From positions 35,348 to 99,347 of the forward strand of contig JADKHM010000007.1 in the NCBI GenBank assembly GCA_016721735.1: a stretch of DNA of 64,000 nucleotides, written 5' to 3'. The notes under the pieces were generated by a model. That model saw only the letters and a program-made list of their open reading frames with translations. It was not told where the DNA came from and searched no databases. Positions 26,938 to 35,632 of the stretch are shown here, piece after piece. This DNA is from Flavobacterium sp. GTDB lineage: Bacteria > Bacteroidota > Bacteroidia > Flavobacteriales > Flavobacteriaceae. Within the stretch, counting starts at the first letter, position 1. Each line of letters begins with the position of its first letter. A program made the translations under genes and the position numbers.

Positions 26938-27368
26938 GGAGTAGCGCTATTAGTAGGATGATGGTTTTAAAATAAAATGCTAAAAATAGTAAATTGATTT
27001 TGATATGCAACAGCAATAGTATTAATTGTGAAATCCCCATTCGGATAAAGATAGAACTTTGGCATGAGTTGTTACTAAAACAAAAAACGGCTGATTTAAG
27101 ACAGAGGTTTTTCAATTTCACTTTTCAAAGAATAGTTTAATTAATTCGAACTCTTTTTGTACAATGTACTTTATCAATTCAAGAGTTCAAGTTATATTCT
27201 TTCTTCTTTGCTTGCAATTGACATTCTTTGTCGTAGTACGCAAATTAGGAACTATAGAAAGTCAATTCAGTTAAATTTCAAAAGCGATAATATTTAAATT
27301 TAATAAAAATTTATTGTTTATCAATAATTATTTATTATATTCGCCTCGTAATTTAAACACTATTCATT
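26938..27368. other. Divergent intergenic region (431 bp)
   Basis: Very AT-rich. It contains the promoter of the DUF2975 gene near its right end. A 66-codon minus-strand frame (26921-27121) has no coding character. Nothing else is recognised. Confidence 0.6.
27314..27343 (+). promoter_or_regulatory. Promoter of the DUF2975-HTH operon
   Basis: TTG (27314-27316), 19-bp spacer, TATATTCG (27336-27343), 26 bases before the ATG. Confidence 0.55.
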
Positions 27369-27905
27369 ATGACAAAAACAAACAAATTCGTATTTACAGT
27401 CGTAGAGATTGTTTCTTGGATCATCTTTGTTGGACTATGCGTCGAAGCGGGCGCCTTGATAGTCAATTTTATTTTTAGTCTATTCAAGCCTGAAGCACTT
27501 CATAATTTGTATCAGAAGTTAGACTTAAGTAGCATGCACGATCGTAGCAAATCGACTTTTTATAATATGTACAGTTTTATCTTGATCATTGCTATTTTGA
27601 AAGCGATTCTATTTTATATCGTGGTCAGACTGGTTTCTAAAATTGATCTTTCTAAGCCATTTGACAGCTTTGTTTCGAGGCAGATTTTCCTAATGAGTTA
27701 CTACACTTTTTCCATCGGACTTTTGAGTTTTATAGCCAGAGAAACTACCAGAAATTTATCACACCGAGGATACGACATCAACAAATTAGATGAGTTTTGG
27801 GCAGATGGTCAAGCATTTATTTTAATGGCGGCGGTCATTTATGTGATCGCAATCATATTTGCAAGAGGCGTTGAACTCCAGAATGAAAACGACTTAACCG
27901 TATAA
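27369..27905 (+). CDS. DUF2975 membrane protein
   Basis: 178 aa with four membrane helices (about 11-38, 66-90, 112-130, 148-170). The layout and the SKPFDSFVSRQIFLMSYYTF-like central segment fit DUF2975, a family of small membrane proteins almost always encoded next to a Cro/CI-type HTH protein. Here the HTH gene begins 4 bases after its stop codon. The pair is thought to act as a membrane-linked regulator, but the mechanism is not established. Confidence 0.82.
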   Translation: MTKTNKFVFTVVEIVSWIIFVGLCVEAGALIVNFIFSLFKPEALHNLYQKLDLSSMHDRSKSTFYNMYSFILIIAILKAILFYIVVRLVSKIDLSKPFDSFVSRQIFLMSYYTFSIGLLSFIARETTRNLSHRGYDINKLDEFWADGQAFILMAAVIYVIAIIFARGVELQNENDLTV

Positions 27906-27908
27906 ACT

Positions 27909-28118
27909 ATGGCGATTATTGTAAACTTAGACGTCATGATGGCGAAGAGAAAAATGTCCTTAAATGAACTTTCCGAAAGAGTAGGATTAACACTCTCGAA
28001 TCTGTCAATATTGAAAACAGGGAAAGCCAAAGCGATACGATTTAGTACACTCGAAACAATTTGTGAAGTATTAGATTGTCAACCTGGAGATATATTGGAA
28101 TATGAAAAAAAGCGTTAG
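27909..28118 (+). CDS. Small Cro/CI-type HTH regulator (DUF2975 partner)
   Basis: 69 aa, essentially one XRE/Cro helix-turn-helix: MMAKRKMSLNELSERVGLTLSNLSILKTGKA, then FSTLETICEVLDCQPGDILEYE. This is the YozG/HTH_26-like group typical of the DUF2975 operon. It should bind DNA as a dimer, perhaps at its own promoter. Confidence 0.9.
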   Translation: MAIIVNLDVMMAKRKMSLNELSERVGLTLSNLSILKTGKAKAIRFSTLETICEVLDCQPGDILEYEKKR

Positions 28119-28144
28119 ATTTTTTGTCATGGATGGCAATTAAT

Positions 28145-28369
28145 TTAATTCAGCGAAAACCTTTCATTAACTTCCAATTTGACCATGAAGATATGCATTA
28201 GATGAGCAAAATCGTCTTCTATGATTGCTATTTCTCTAGTAGTACGAGAAGCGTTGGACATCAAAGTGTTTTCGCAAAGTGTAGTAAATTCTGTAATAAT
28301 ATTAGAATTAAACAAAATTTCGATAAAATGTTGAAAGCGGTTTCTTCTTGCAAGGTGTAGCTTTGTATT
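28145..28369 (-). other. Possible remnant coding frame
   Basis: A minus-strand frame of 74 codons without a good start reads like protein (for example RRNRFQHFIEIL and REIAIIEDDFAHLMHIF) and ends in TAA at 28147-28145. It may be a 5'-truncated gene remnant or chance. Its right end overlaps the promoter of the gene at 28398. Confidence 0.25.
28358..28365 (+). promoter_or_regulatory. -7 element TAGCTTTG
   Basis: Exact TAnnTTTG match, 33 bases before the ATG at 28398; a TTG lies 24 bp upstream (28331-28333). Confidence 0.45.
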
Positions 28370-28397
28370 TTATTTTAATTCTTAATATGAAAGCGTC

Positions 28398-28664
28398 ATG
28401 AAAAAATTATTTTTATCTTTTGTCTTTTTTGCAGGCACAGTCATAGCCATTGCGCAAGTAGAAAAACAAGACGACCGTCAGGAAACCGATCAAGACAAAA
28501 TACAGCAAGAGCCCCAGCGTCCAGTGCAAATTGATCAAGAACGGCGAGCTAGAATAGATGCCCAACGCGCATACAATGAGGAAGTAGCAAGGAAGGCAGC
28601 AAAGAAACTGTCCAAAGAACAGACGAAAGAACAAGTGAAAAAAGAAGAAAAAGAACTGCAATAG
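28398..28664 (+). CDS. Small secreted charged protein of unknown function
   Basis: 88 aa: a signal peptide (MKKLFLSFVFFAGTVIAIAQ) followed by a mature part of about 68 residues that is almost entirely charged or polar (Gln, Glu, Lys, Asp, Arg), with KKLSKEQTKEQVKKEEKE at the end. It is likely a helical or disordered periplasmic peptide. No family was recognised. A -7 box upstream and a strong terminator downstream support expression as a single gene. Confidence 0.75.
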   Translation: MKKLFLSFVFFAGTVIAIAQVEKQDDRQETDQDKIQQEPQRPVQIDQERRARIDAQRAYNEEVARKAAKKLSKEQTKEQVKKEEKELQ

Positions 28665-28695
28665 CCTTATCAAGAGCAGAATGTTTAAAAACAAG

Positions 28696-28725
28696 AAGCA
28701 TGGACTAATGATCCATGCTTTTTTT
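28696..28725 (+). terminator. Terminator of the small charged protein gene
   Basis: AAGCATGGA (28696-28704) pairs perfectly with TCCATGCTT (28712-28720), then a T run. Confidence 0.9.
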
Positions 28726-28962
28726 GTTGTTTACTTCATAGCTTAGGTATTGGTGGTGCCAAAGCGTAGATGTTGTGTTGATTTGTTTATTTGAATGTAA
28801 ATGTGACTTGTCATTAATTCTAACTATGATTTTTTTGAGATGATTCTAAATGTAAGTAGGTAAGATATGCCAAGGAGAGGATCTTTGCTAGGAGTAGGGT
28901 TTGCTGATGCAAAACTGTTTTCCAGTTCAAGAACGAATACGACCAAATGGAATTAATTTTAT

Positions 28963-28970
28963 TACTTTTG
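28963..28970 (+). promoter_or_regulatory. -7 element TACTTTTG of the endonuclease gene
   Basis: Exact TAnnTTTG match, 24 bases before the ATG at 28994. No clear -33 box. Confidence 0.4.
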
Positions 28971-28993
28971 TTCCCTAGGTAAAGAATAATAAT

Positions 28994-31480
28994 ATGATGA
29001 AGATTAAGTTACGCTTTTGTTTGGTTATCTTATTTGCTCTATTTCTTAATATTTCCTGGAGTCAAATACCAGTAGGTTACTATACAAATGCGACAGGATT
29101 AAGTGGTGAAAACTTAAGAACCGCACTGAAAACAATAATTAGTACTGGCCATGTTAAGATACCTTATACAAGTACTAGCTTTGATATTTGGAATGCCTAC
29201 GAATTTACAGATGTTCGACCTAGCGCTCCTACTGTAATTTGGGATATGTATAGTGATCGTCCAGGAAGTACTCCGGTGTATTCTTATACTCTTTTTACCT
29301 CTCAATGTGGCAATGCTTCTGCAGAAGGAAATTGTTATTCAAGAGAGCATTGTTTTCCAAAGTCCTGGTGGGGAGGTGCTGATAATGCAACAAACCAGCA
29401 ATATAGCGATTTGCATCATTTGTTTCCTTCTGATCAGTATGTGAACGCAAAAAAAAGCAATTATCCTATTGGTAAAGTTAATTCAAGTGCGGTTTCTTGG
29501 ACATCTACCAATGGTAGTAAAGTGGGGAATTGCGGCGTGACAGGTTATACTGGTTTTGTTTTTGAACCAATAGACGAATATAAAGGTGATTTTGCTAGAG
29601 CTTACCTCTATATCATAACACGTTACAAAGATCAGGTCAGCGGATGGGTAACTGCTAATTCAACTACGCAAATTGCGGATATCATTACCGGTACTCAATA
29701 TAAACCATGGTTTTTGAATATGCTTTTGGAATGGACTACAAACGATCCGGTAAGTGCCAAGGAAATTGCAAGAAATGATGCCATCTACTATCAGACTCCC
29801 CAACACAACAGAAATCCTTTTGTAGATCATCCGGAGTATGTAACGGCCATATGGGGAGCACCTCTAGTTGTAGTTGCTCCAGTTGCAACGGCTGCTACAT
29901 CGGTAACTGCCAACTCATTTGTTGCTAATTGGAATACCGTTTCCACTGCAACCGACGGCTATTTGTTGGACGTAAGCACGACACCTAATTTTTCAAATGC
30001 TTATACACAAAATACAACGGATTTGTTGTTTTCAGAATATGTTGAAGGAACCGGATCTAATAGATACATAGAAATTTATAATGGAACAGGGGCATCCGTA
30101 AACTTAAGCAATTACAGACTGCAGCTATTTCTAAATGGTTCGACCGTAGCTTCGGTAACAAATCAGTTGAGTGGTACTTTAGCAAATGGTGCTACTGTTG
30201 TATATAGGAATGTAAATGCTACAATTTATAGTGGAACTGCAGCAAGTTCGACTAGTGTAGATTTTACTGGAGATGATGCTATTGCCTTGTTTAAAATTTC
30301 TACCAATTCTTATGTAGATATCTTTGGACGGATAGGAGAGGACCCAGGAACTGCCTGGATCAATGGAACTTCTACTACTCTGGATAAGACTTTGGTACGT
30401 TTACCTACGATAACATCGGGAGTAACCATAAATCCAACATCGGGTTTCCCTACTTTAGTGACGCAATGGACAGCTGCTGATTTAGATGATGTTTCAGATA
30501 TAGGCATTCATTCGTTCAACACCATCAATTTGGTTGATTCTTATGTAGCAGGTTATCAAAGCAAGCCAATTGCTGGGCAAAGTACAAATTCTTCAATAGT
30601 CAATGGACTGACAGCAAGTACAATATATTACTATCGAGTAAGAGCGAAAAACGGAACGGTAATTTCTGTAAATTCTAACACTATAGCAACGCCATGTTCC
30701 TCTTTAGTCACGCCATCTTTTGCTTCGGTAGGTGCAAGTTGCCCAGGAAGCGTTCTAGCGCCATTGCCAACCACTTCAACAAATGGCATAGTAGGTACTT
30801 GGTCGCCTGTGTTAAATAATATGGTTACAACAGACTATACATTTACACCGACTGCTGGTCAATGTGCTACACCGACTAGCACTACAATTACTATTGGATG
30901 TGGTGCTATTGTCAATCTTAAATTTTTCATACAGGATTATTATGACATTGGAACTAGGGCGATGCGACCGGTGCGTTTGAATCAAGGTATTGGAGTCAGC
31001 GCGACAGATGTTGAAGATGTGACGGTGACTTTGTACAATGCTCTCGATTTGTCCATGGTTGCAACTACAACTGCGATGCTTCAAACGAATGGTTCAGCGG
31101 TTTGTAATTTTACTTCCTTGCCAAACGGATCATACTATATTGCAGTTTATGGCCGTAATTTTATTGAGACCTGGAGCAATACGCCGCAAATAATAGGGAA
31201 TACAGCCCTTACGTATGATTTTTCAAATGCTAGTTCTAAGGCCTATGGGAATAATATGAATCAGATTGATACTGATGTATGGGCGTTTTATTCCGGAGAT
31301 ATCAATCAGGATGATTCTATCGATAATAGTGATTCTTCGGAAATATTTTTAGATATTGAGAATTCAAGTTTTGGAGTTCTTGCTTCCGACTTAAATGGAG
31401 ATGGTGCTGTAGATAATGCAGACACTGATAGCTTTTATACCAATATCGAAAATTCGTTTTATTCAAAACAGCCGTTATAG
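28994..31480 (+). CDS. Secreted endonuclease I with FN3, lamin-tail, adhesin-type module and dockerin-like end
   Basis: 828 aa with a signal peptide (ends ISWSQ). The endonuclease I domain (about 25-290) shows CYSREHCFPKSWWG and DLHHLFPSDQYVNAKKSNYP, with the catalytic His region of the EndA/NucM family. After it an FN3 domain begins (about 298-340) and is interrupted by a lamin-tail domain (LFSEYVEGTGSNRYIEIYN, about 344-505), then resumes (VAGYQ...YYYRVRAKN). A single copy of the 66-aa module found in the giant proteins at 7848 and 11631 follows (PTTSTNGIVGTWSP...YTFTP). The C-terminus has two dockerin/EF-hand-like loops (DINQDDSIDNSD, DLNGDGAVDNAD). No T9SS CTD was seen. It probably degrades extracellular DNA or RNA. 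Confidence 0.87.
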   Translation: MMKIKLRFCLVILFALFLNISWSQIPVGYYTNATGLSGENLRTALKTIISTGHVKIPYTSTSFDIWNAYEFTDVRPSAPTVIWDMYSDRPGSTPVYSYTLFTSQCGNASAEGNCYSREHCFPKSWWGGADNATNQQYSDLHHLFPSDQYVNAKKSNYPIGKVNSSAVSWTSTNGSKVGNCGVTGYTGFVFEPIDEYKGDFARAYLYIITRYKDQVSGWVTANSTTQIADIITGTQYKPWFLNMLLEWTTNDPVSAKEIARNDAIYYQTPQHNRNPFVDHPEYVTAIWGAPLVVVAPVATAATSVTANSFVANWNTVSTATDGYLLDVSTTPNFSNAYTQNTTDLLFSEYVEGTGSNRYIEIYNGTGASVNLSNYRLQLFLNGSTVASVTNQLSGTLANGATVVYRNVNATIYSGTAASSTSVDFTGDDAIALFKISTNSYVDIFGRIGEDPGTAWINGTSTTLDKTLVRLPTITSGVTINPTSGFPTLVTQWTAADLDDVSDIGIHSFNTINLVDSYVAGYQSKPIAGQSTNSSIVNGLTASTIYYYRVRAKNGTVISVNSNTIATPCSSLVTPSFASVGASCPGSVLAPLPTTSTNGIVGTWSPVLNNMVTTDYTFTPTAGQCATPTSTTITIGCGAIVNLKFFIQDYYDIGTRAMRPVRLNQGIGVSATDVEDVTVTLYNALDLSMVATTTAMLQTNGSAVCNFTSLPNGSYYIAVYGRNFIETWSNTPQIIGNTALTYDFSNASSKAYGNNMNQIDTDVWAFYSGDINQDDSIDNSDSSEIFLDIENSSFGVLASDLNGDGAVDNADTDSFYTNIENSFYSKQPL

Positions 31481-31580
31481 CCTCGTATTGTGCCATATAG
31501 TTGCGTCTTTTTTACTAGTAGCAACAACAAAAAATAGGGGACCTCTATATCTCCTGTATTTCTTTGAACTAAAGCTGTAA

Positions 31581-31769
31581 TTAAACTATGAAGGTCTTGG
31601 CTTCTTCTGGATTTAAATCGAGGTAGGAGCAAAGCTCATTAAGGGTTACGACTTGATGTTTTTGCTTGTTGTGAATAGCTTTAATTTGTGCCAGGATATT
31701 GCGACATTGTCTTTCGCTTTTTCCGGTTATTCTTTGGATGTCTTTAGGGTAAATGCACAATCTGTTCAT
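31581..31769 (-). CDS. Small 62-aa HTH-like protein, module 1
   Basis: 62 aa. The layout YPKDIQRITGKSERQCRNILAQ looks like a helix-turn-helix of the excisionase/MerR kind, followed by VTLNELCSYLDLNPEEAKTFI. It has a same-length paralogue at 55235-55423 (YTKDICQLTGKGEKYARSLM ... LTLIEVCNYLKIDSEQAKKWM). Both are transcribed divergently from a gene for a 217-249 aa protein starting MA..., so the arrangement is likely meaningful. No named family was recognised. DNA binding is inference. Confidence 0.7.
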   Translation of the reverse strand: MNRLCIYPKDIQRITGKSERQCRNILAQIKAIHNKQKHQVVTLNELCSYLDLNPEEAKTFIV

Positions 31770-32070
31770 TGCTCATGGTTTTTTGGTTTGTATCTCAGTT
31801 ATTTGGCTAGTAATTTTTTGGCAATTTTAGTCTTCCGCTGCAACTCGCTCCTATAAGATTGATGTAATGTAAATAGCACGTTTATTGCACGTATATATAA
31901 CGTTGCACATTTCTTTTTTAGGACGAAGGATAAAATTACTATATTTTTTTTTGAATAAAAAGAACTATTTCGGCAAAAAATAGCAAAATCGGCATTATTA
32001 GGAAATAGCTACTCCTACTGTTTTTTTTACTTTGTTCCTTTACTATTATTAATCTTTAAACGCTATCTAT
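31770..32070. other. Divergent intergenic region of module 1
   Basis: 301 bp. It contains short repeats of GCACG (31876, 31887, and GCACA at 31905) around the sequence TATATATAACGTTGCACA, a candidate operator for the 62-aa protein. A T-rich stretch ACTGTTTTTTTTACTTTG near 32017-32035 may be part of the promoter of the right-hand gene. Confidence 0.45.
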
Positions 32071-32820
32071 ATGGCTAAGGCAGTTGGAATTTTGAGTATT
32101 GAAGGTACCATCGAGAATTTGACATTTTACCGACGAGACGGTAAGATATTTGTTCGGCGGAAAGGAGGAGTTTCTAAACATCGAATTGAAACCGATCCGA
32201 ATTATGTTCGAACTCGTGAAAACATGAATGAGTTTAAGCAGAGTGCAAAAGCAGGAAAGCTGCTGCGAGTGGCATTGCACGGTCTGGTCATCAAAGCTAA
32301 GGATAATCGGTTGAGTAGTAGAATGTTTCAAACCATGTTTCGGATTAAGAATTTGGATACTACTTCGGTACGAGGAAACCGCAGGGTGGCGATTGGTTTG
32401 TCTACGCCCGCCGGCAAGACTAGCTTAAAAGGGTTTGATTTTAATGCTAACGCGCCTTTGAATGGCGTCTTATTTGCACCATTTGATTTGGATACGACTA
32501 GCGGCAAAATTACATTTACCGATTTTGTCTCTGCCACGGAATTGCTGTTTCCTGAAGGTGCTACACATGCGAGCATACAGGGCGCTGCATTGGCAATCAA
32601 TTTTGACACTGCATTTTCGGAAATTTCTTATAGCCCCAAAGAGAATTTTACGCTTTCCATGACGCCATCTACTTTTAGCTTGACACCGAATAGCCTTCCT
32701 GGAGGCGGTGCTGTTACTGTATTTTTGCTTAGTGTTGCCTTCTTTCAAGAAGTCGGTGGCGTGCAGTATCCGATGAAGAATGAGGAGTTTAATGTCCTGA
32801 ATATTATTGACGTTGTATAA
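32071..32820 (+). CDS. Unknown 249-aa protein with MAKAVGIL start (module 1 partner, DUF6266-like layout)
   Basis: 249 aa, no signal peptide or membrane helix. The N-terminus reads MAKAVGILSIEGTIENLTFYRRDGK, then VRRKGG, then a helix ENMNEFKQSAKAGKLLRVAL. The remainder is beta-rich. The layout matches the DUF6266 protein at 56229 (MATFNKGILGGFSGKVG ... FLAPLKPLLRTYF): both start with a GIL-x-x-x-x-GK-like hairpin, an Arg/Lys strand and then a helix ending LLR. They may be distant relatives. Both sit opposite a 62-aa HTH-like gene. The function is unknown. Confidence 0.65.
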   Translation: MAKAVGILSIEGTIENLTFYRRDGKIFVRRKGGVSKHRIETDPNYVRTRENMNEFKQSAKAGKLLRVALHGLVIKAKDNRLSSRMFQTMFRIKNLDTTSVRGNRRVAIGLSTPAGKTSLKGFDFNANAPLNGVLFAPFDLDTTSGKITFTDFVSATELLFPEGATHASIQGAALAINFDTAFSEISYSPKENFTLSMTPSTFSLTPNSLPGGGAVTVFLLSVAFFQEVGGVQYPMKNEEFNVLNIIDVV

Positions 32821-33298
32821 GTTGCATGCCTAAATTTGTATCGACAACATTGATCTTAATGTTGACATTTAAAGGCCCCGCAATGGCGGTAGTTGTCTTC
32901 CCAGAATCAATATTAAGCAATGCATAAATTTTAAGTTTGTACATAATTTTAAGAATTAAATCTTAGATAGCTAATGAATTAATTGGCTAATTCACAAAAA
33001 ATTAATTTCGTAATTTATATTGTTGTCGAGCACTGCCCTAAAAATGAAATTAATTGAAAAAAATGTGCTATATTTCGCAAACACAATCTTTTGAATTATT
33101 TTCGTTCTATTGCTTATTAAGAGGATATAAGCTATGGTTTATTGTTTGTAATAGAGTAATAGTAGTAGCCAAAGCCAAATAATAGCAGCGGTATATTAAT
33201 TGTATTCAATACGATTCGTTGGGCGCTGGTTGTCCTGCAGCGATAAAGACCTTAATATGAAAGAAAATGTGGAATGGAATAACGGAATTGAAAGAACT
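32821..33298. other. Intergenic region without a recognised gene
   Basis: AT-rich, no conserved frame and no clear terminator. The last part (33200-33298) could be the 5' end of the lyase-like gene if an upstream start is used. Confidence 0.5.
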
Positions 33299-34750
33299 AT
33301 GCCCGTAAGAACTATTTCCACCTTACTCCTTTTGGTGGTTGTTTTTTTTGGCTATGGTCAAGAATATCAATGTGGTACGCGTCCATATGGTCAAATTGCA
33401 ACCAGTTCCAAAACGAAGTGGATAGATGTTAAGCGGAAAGTACGTCGGGGAGATACTGCTACTGGAGGCATTAATAGTAAACTGGTTTCCTTTTCACCTC
33501 AATACAGAGCCACCGTTATTAACTCTGGAGATCAAGTTGCATTTTCATTAATTGATCCCAATGCCATACCTACCGATGCGAAAATTCATTGGGAAATAGT
33601 TAGACAATTTGAAAGCGCCCAAGGTTTATGCCCCGCTATTGGAGAGCATTATCTAAGAATAGAAATGCGAAATACTGATGCAATCACCTTCATGAAAGAC
33701 AGTAGCGAAAGTTGTCGTTTGTTTGAAACCTATATTGTCAAATTATATGAAGGAAATGACCTGATCGACTGCTTAGAATTATTTGTTCTAGGAGAAAGTT
33801 ATCAGGCGTATAAGAATCATTTTGATTTCTCGGAAGAATCCGAGCACGATGAAGCGATACCACCTCGCCATAAAGCGGCTTTTTATCCAGACTTTAGCTC
33901 GGAGTTTATCAATACCTCCTGCAGCGATGGTGCTATTCGAGAGAAAATAAACGAAAAAAGCGTCTTCACCACTTACAACGATATTTCAGTTGCTTCTCGG
34001 TCAGGAAATCCAGGTACGTTAAGAATGACTTCCCCAGATAGTAGTGATGGTTCTCTTTCCTTTTGCGAACAAAATCCACCGCCGTGGGAAATCAATAATA
34101 GAAGTAGAAACAAACGGAATGATGTCATCTTTTATCCTAGACATATTGAAGGTTCTGAATTCTACTACCAAGTGAGCATTATGGTCCCTTCAACCAATGA
34201 TCCTTCATTTTACGACGATTATTACAATATTGTATTTGAATTTCACCAATCGACATTTCCAGTTGAGGCATTAAGACCGCACTTTAAAGCGATTATGCAT
34301 CTGATCATCAATGGCCCTAACAAGATGAAAATAAACTACGGATTAGCGGGCATCGGTTATTGTGCCTCGCAGGATATACCCTATAGACCTGGACAATGGA
34401 TAGATTTTACTTTTCATATCAAGTGGAAAAATGTTTATCAAAAATCAACAAGTCAATTATCAAGCATTGAAGGCAATGATGGCTTGTTCGAATGTTGGTA
34501 TGATAATAACAAAGTAAATTTTAAACAAGCGCGTCTTGGACAATATAAGTTAATTAGCAGTTTTTCTGGCGGAACCACCATTTATGGTCCTAATTTAGAC
34601 AATTATAATCCTGCCAATATCGTTTTCAATCAATATCGACTAAGAAGAGATACCGACGATGACAACGAAGTACCGTATGAAACTAGTGTTCTATTTGACG
34701 ATTTTATTATCACGAAAGATAGACCAGCAATCCTTTCGAAACCAAAGTGA
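33299..34750 (+). CDS. Secreted protein with a C-terminal polysaccharide lyase / jelly-roll-like domain
   Basis: 483 aa from the ATG at 33299, which gives a normal signal peptide MPVRTISTLLLLVVVFFGYGQ; an ATG at 33257 would add an acidic N-terminus. The first 170 residues of the mature protein resemble a beta-sandwich of unknown type. The second half (about 200-480) resembles heparin lyase I-like polysaccharide lyases: FYYQVSIMVPS, a strand with FEFHQ, then GQWIDFTFHIKWK, then ECWYDNNKV and VLFDDFIIT. The catalytic residues cannot be assigned by eye. It has no T9SS domain and no PUL partners. The family call is tentative. Confidence 0.55.
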   Translation: MPVRTISTLLLLVVVFFGYGQEYQCGTRPYGQIATSSKTKWIDVKRKVRRGDTATGGINSKLVSFSPQYRATVINSGDQVAFSLIDPNAIPTDAKIHWEIVRQFESAQGLCPAIGEHYLRIEMRNTDAITFMKDSSESCRLFETYIVKLYEGNDLIDCLELFVLGESYQAYKNHFDFSEESEHDEAIPPRHKAAFYPDFSSEFINTSCSDGAIREKINEKSVFTTYNDISVASRSGNPGTLRMTSPDSSDGSLSFCEQNPPPWEINNRSRNKRNDVIFYPRHIEGSEFYYQVSIMVPSTNDPSFYDDYYNIVFEFHQSTFPVEALRPHFKAIMHLIINGPNKMKINYGLAGIGYCASQDIPYRPGQWIDFTFHIKWKNVYQKSTSQLSSIEGNDGLFECWYDNNKVNFKQARLGQYKLISSFSGGTTIYGPNLDNYNPANIVFNQYRLRRDTDDDNEVPYETSVLFDDFIITKDRPAILSKPK

Positions 34751-34894
34751 AATTAAGTACGAAAGCTACAGATTGTCTAATTATCTGTGTTTTAAAAATA
34801 TATACTAATTCGCTCTGAAACAAATATTTTGCACACGCTCATTGTTACTTACAATACAACAGTTACTAGCAGTAATAGCCCCTTAAGATTGTAT

Positions 34895-35572
34895 CTAAAA
34901 GTCGCGCTCAATCTGCTTTGCGGTAATCACTTTTGAAATCAATCGCTCGTAGGGAACACCGGCACGTTTGCTCAATTCGTCTAAAACCAAGAGCAATGCT
35001 TCGAAGTCGCGCTCATGTTCTATAATGATATACTCGATTTCGTTTAAGTCTAATGGCATGCGGGCTGGAGTAGCAGGTGCAGCAGCGGCTATAGTGGATT
35101 TATGTTGTTTGAACAAGGGCTCGACGAGGGAATTGTCGGGTATATAGCGCCATTCACGTTCGTCATAAAATATTTTCCGCTTTTCGATAATGTCTCTAAA
35201 GAGCTGGTTGCCTTGGTGTTGCTTGAGGTAGGGCAGCAGGTACTTGCGCTCGTAGGGAGCAAGTGCATCGTTCTTAATTAAGTTCTTGACCAATAAGCTC
35301 TCGCTGGTGACATACCAAACTGGTTTTACGCCATGAGCACGCGCATAGGTGCGTTTGATGCCGATGCCATAGCGGCCGTACCAGTCAAAATGTTCTTTGA
35401 TGAGACTCAACGGAATATCACAAAAGCACGCCATGGGCACACGATAGCCGTGGTTGGTTACGGGCAGCTTTTCGTACGTAGGATTACAATAAAACCCATT
35501 GCGAAGGTTATCGATGAGGTACTCGAGACTATCGGTAAAATTAAAAAGCGTCAGAGAACTAATGCGAGACAT
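34895..35572 (-). CDS. AbiGi-family abortive-infection protein (putative antitoxin), orphan
   Basis: 225 aa, cytoplasmic. The start LTLFNFTDSLEYLIDNLRNGF, then VPMACFCDIPLSLIKEHFDWYG, YGIGIKRTYARAHGVKPVWYV and FYDEREWRYIP are the pattern of the AbiGi (abortive phage infection, antitoxin part) family. In Lactococcus AbiGi works with AbiGii, a nucleotidyltransferase-like toxin. No AbiGii gene is adjacent here; the neighbours are a lyase-like gene and an SRPBCC gene. A linker rich in Ala (IAAAAPATPA) precedes the last helices. Family membership is from memory of the pattern. Confidence 0.68.
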   Translation of the reverse strand: MSRISSLTLFNFTDSLEYLIDNLRNGFYCNPTYEKLPVTNHGYRVPMACFCDIPLSLIKEHFDWYGRYGIGIKRTYARAHGVKPVWYVTSESLLVKNLIKNDALAPYERKYLLPYLKQHQGNQLFRDIIEKRKIFYDEREWRYIPDNSLVEPLFKQHKSTIAAAAPATPARMPLDLNEIEYIIIEHERDFEALLLVLDELSKRAGVPYERLISKVITAKQIERDF

Positions 35573-35632
35573 AGGAACGTTTTTCTATGTTGTAAATATA
35601 AAAAATAGGAATTTCGAATTATGATTTACGAT

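Noticed and set aside
26921..27121. 66-codon minus-strand frame next to the membrane protein gene
   Set aside because: Hydrophobic by base composition only (AT-rich DNA), overlaps the gene at 26251, no family pattern.
28413..28694. 93-codon minus-strand frame opposite the small charged protein gene
   Set aside because: Its Phe/Leu-rich sequence is the antisense of Glu/Lys codons; the plus-strand gene has a signal peptide, a promoter element and a terminator.
31581..32820. Prophage or integrative element end
   Set aside because: No integrase, tRNA attachment site or structural phage gene was found around either module.
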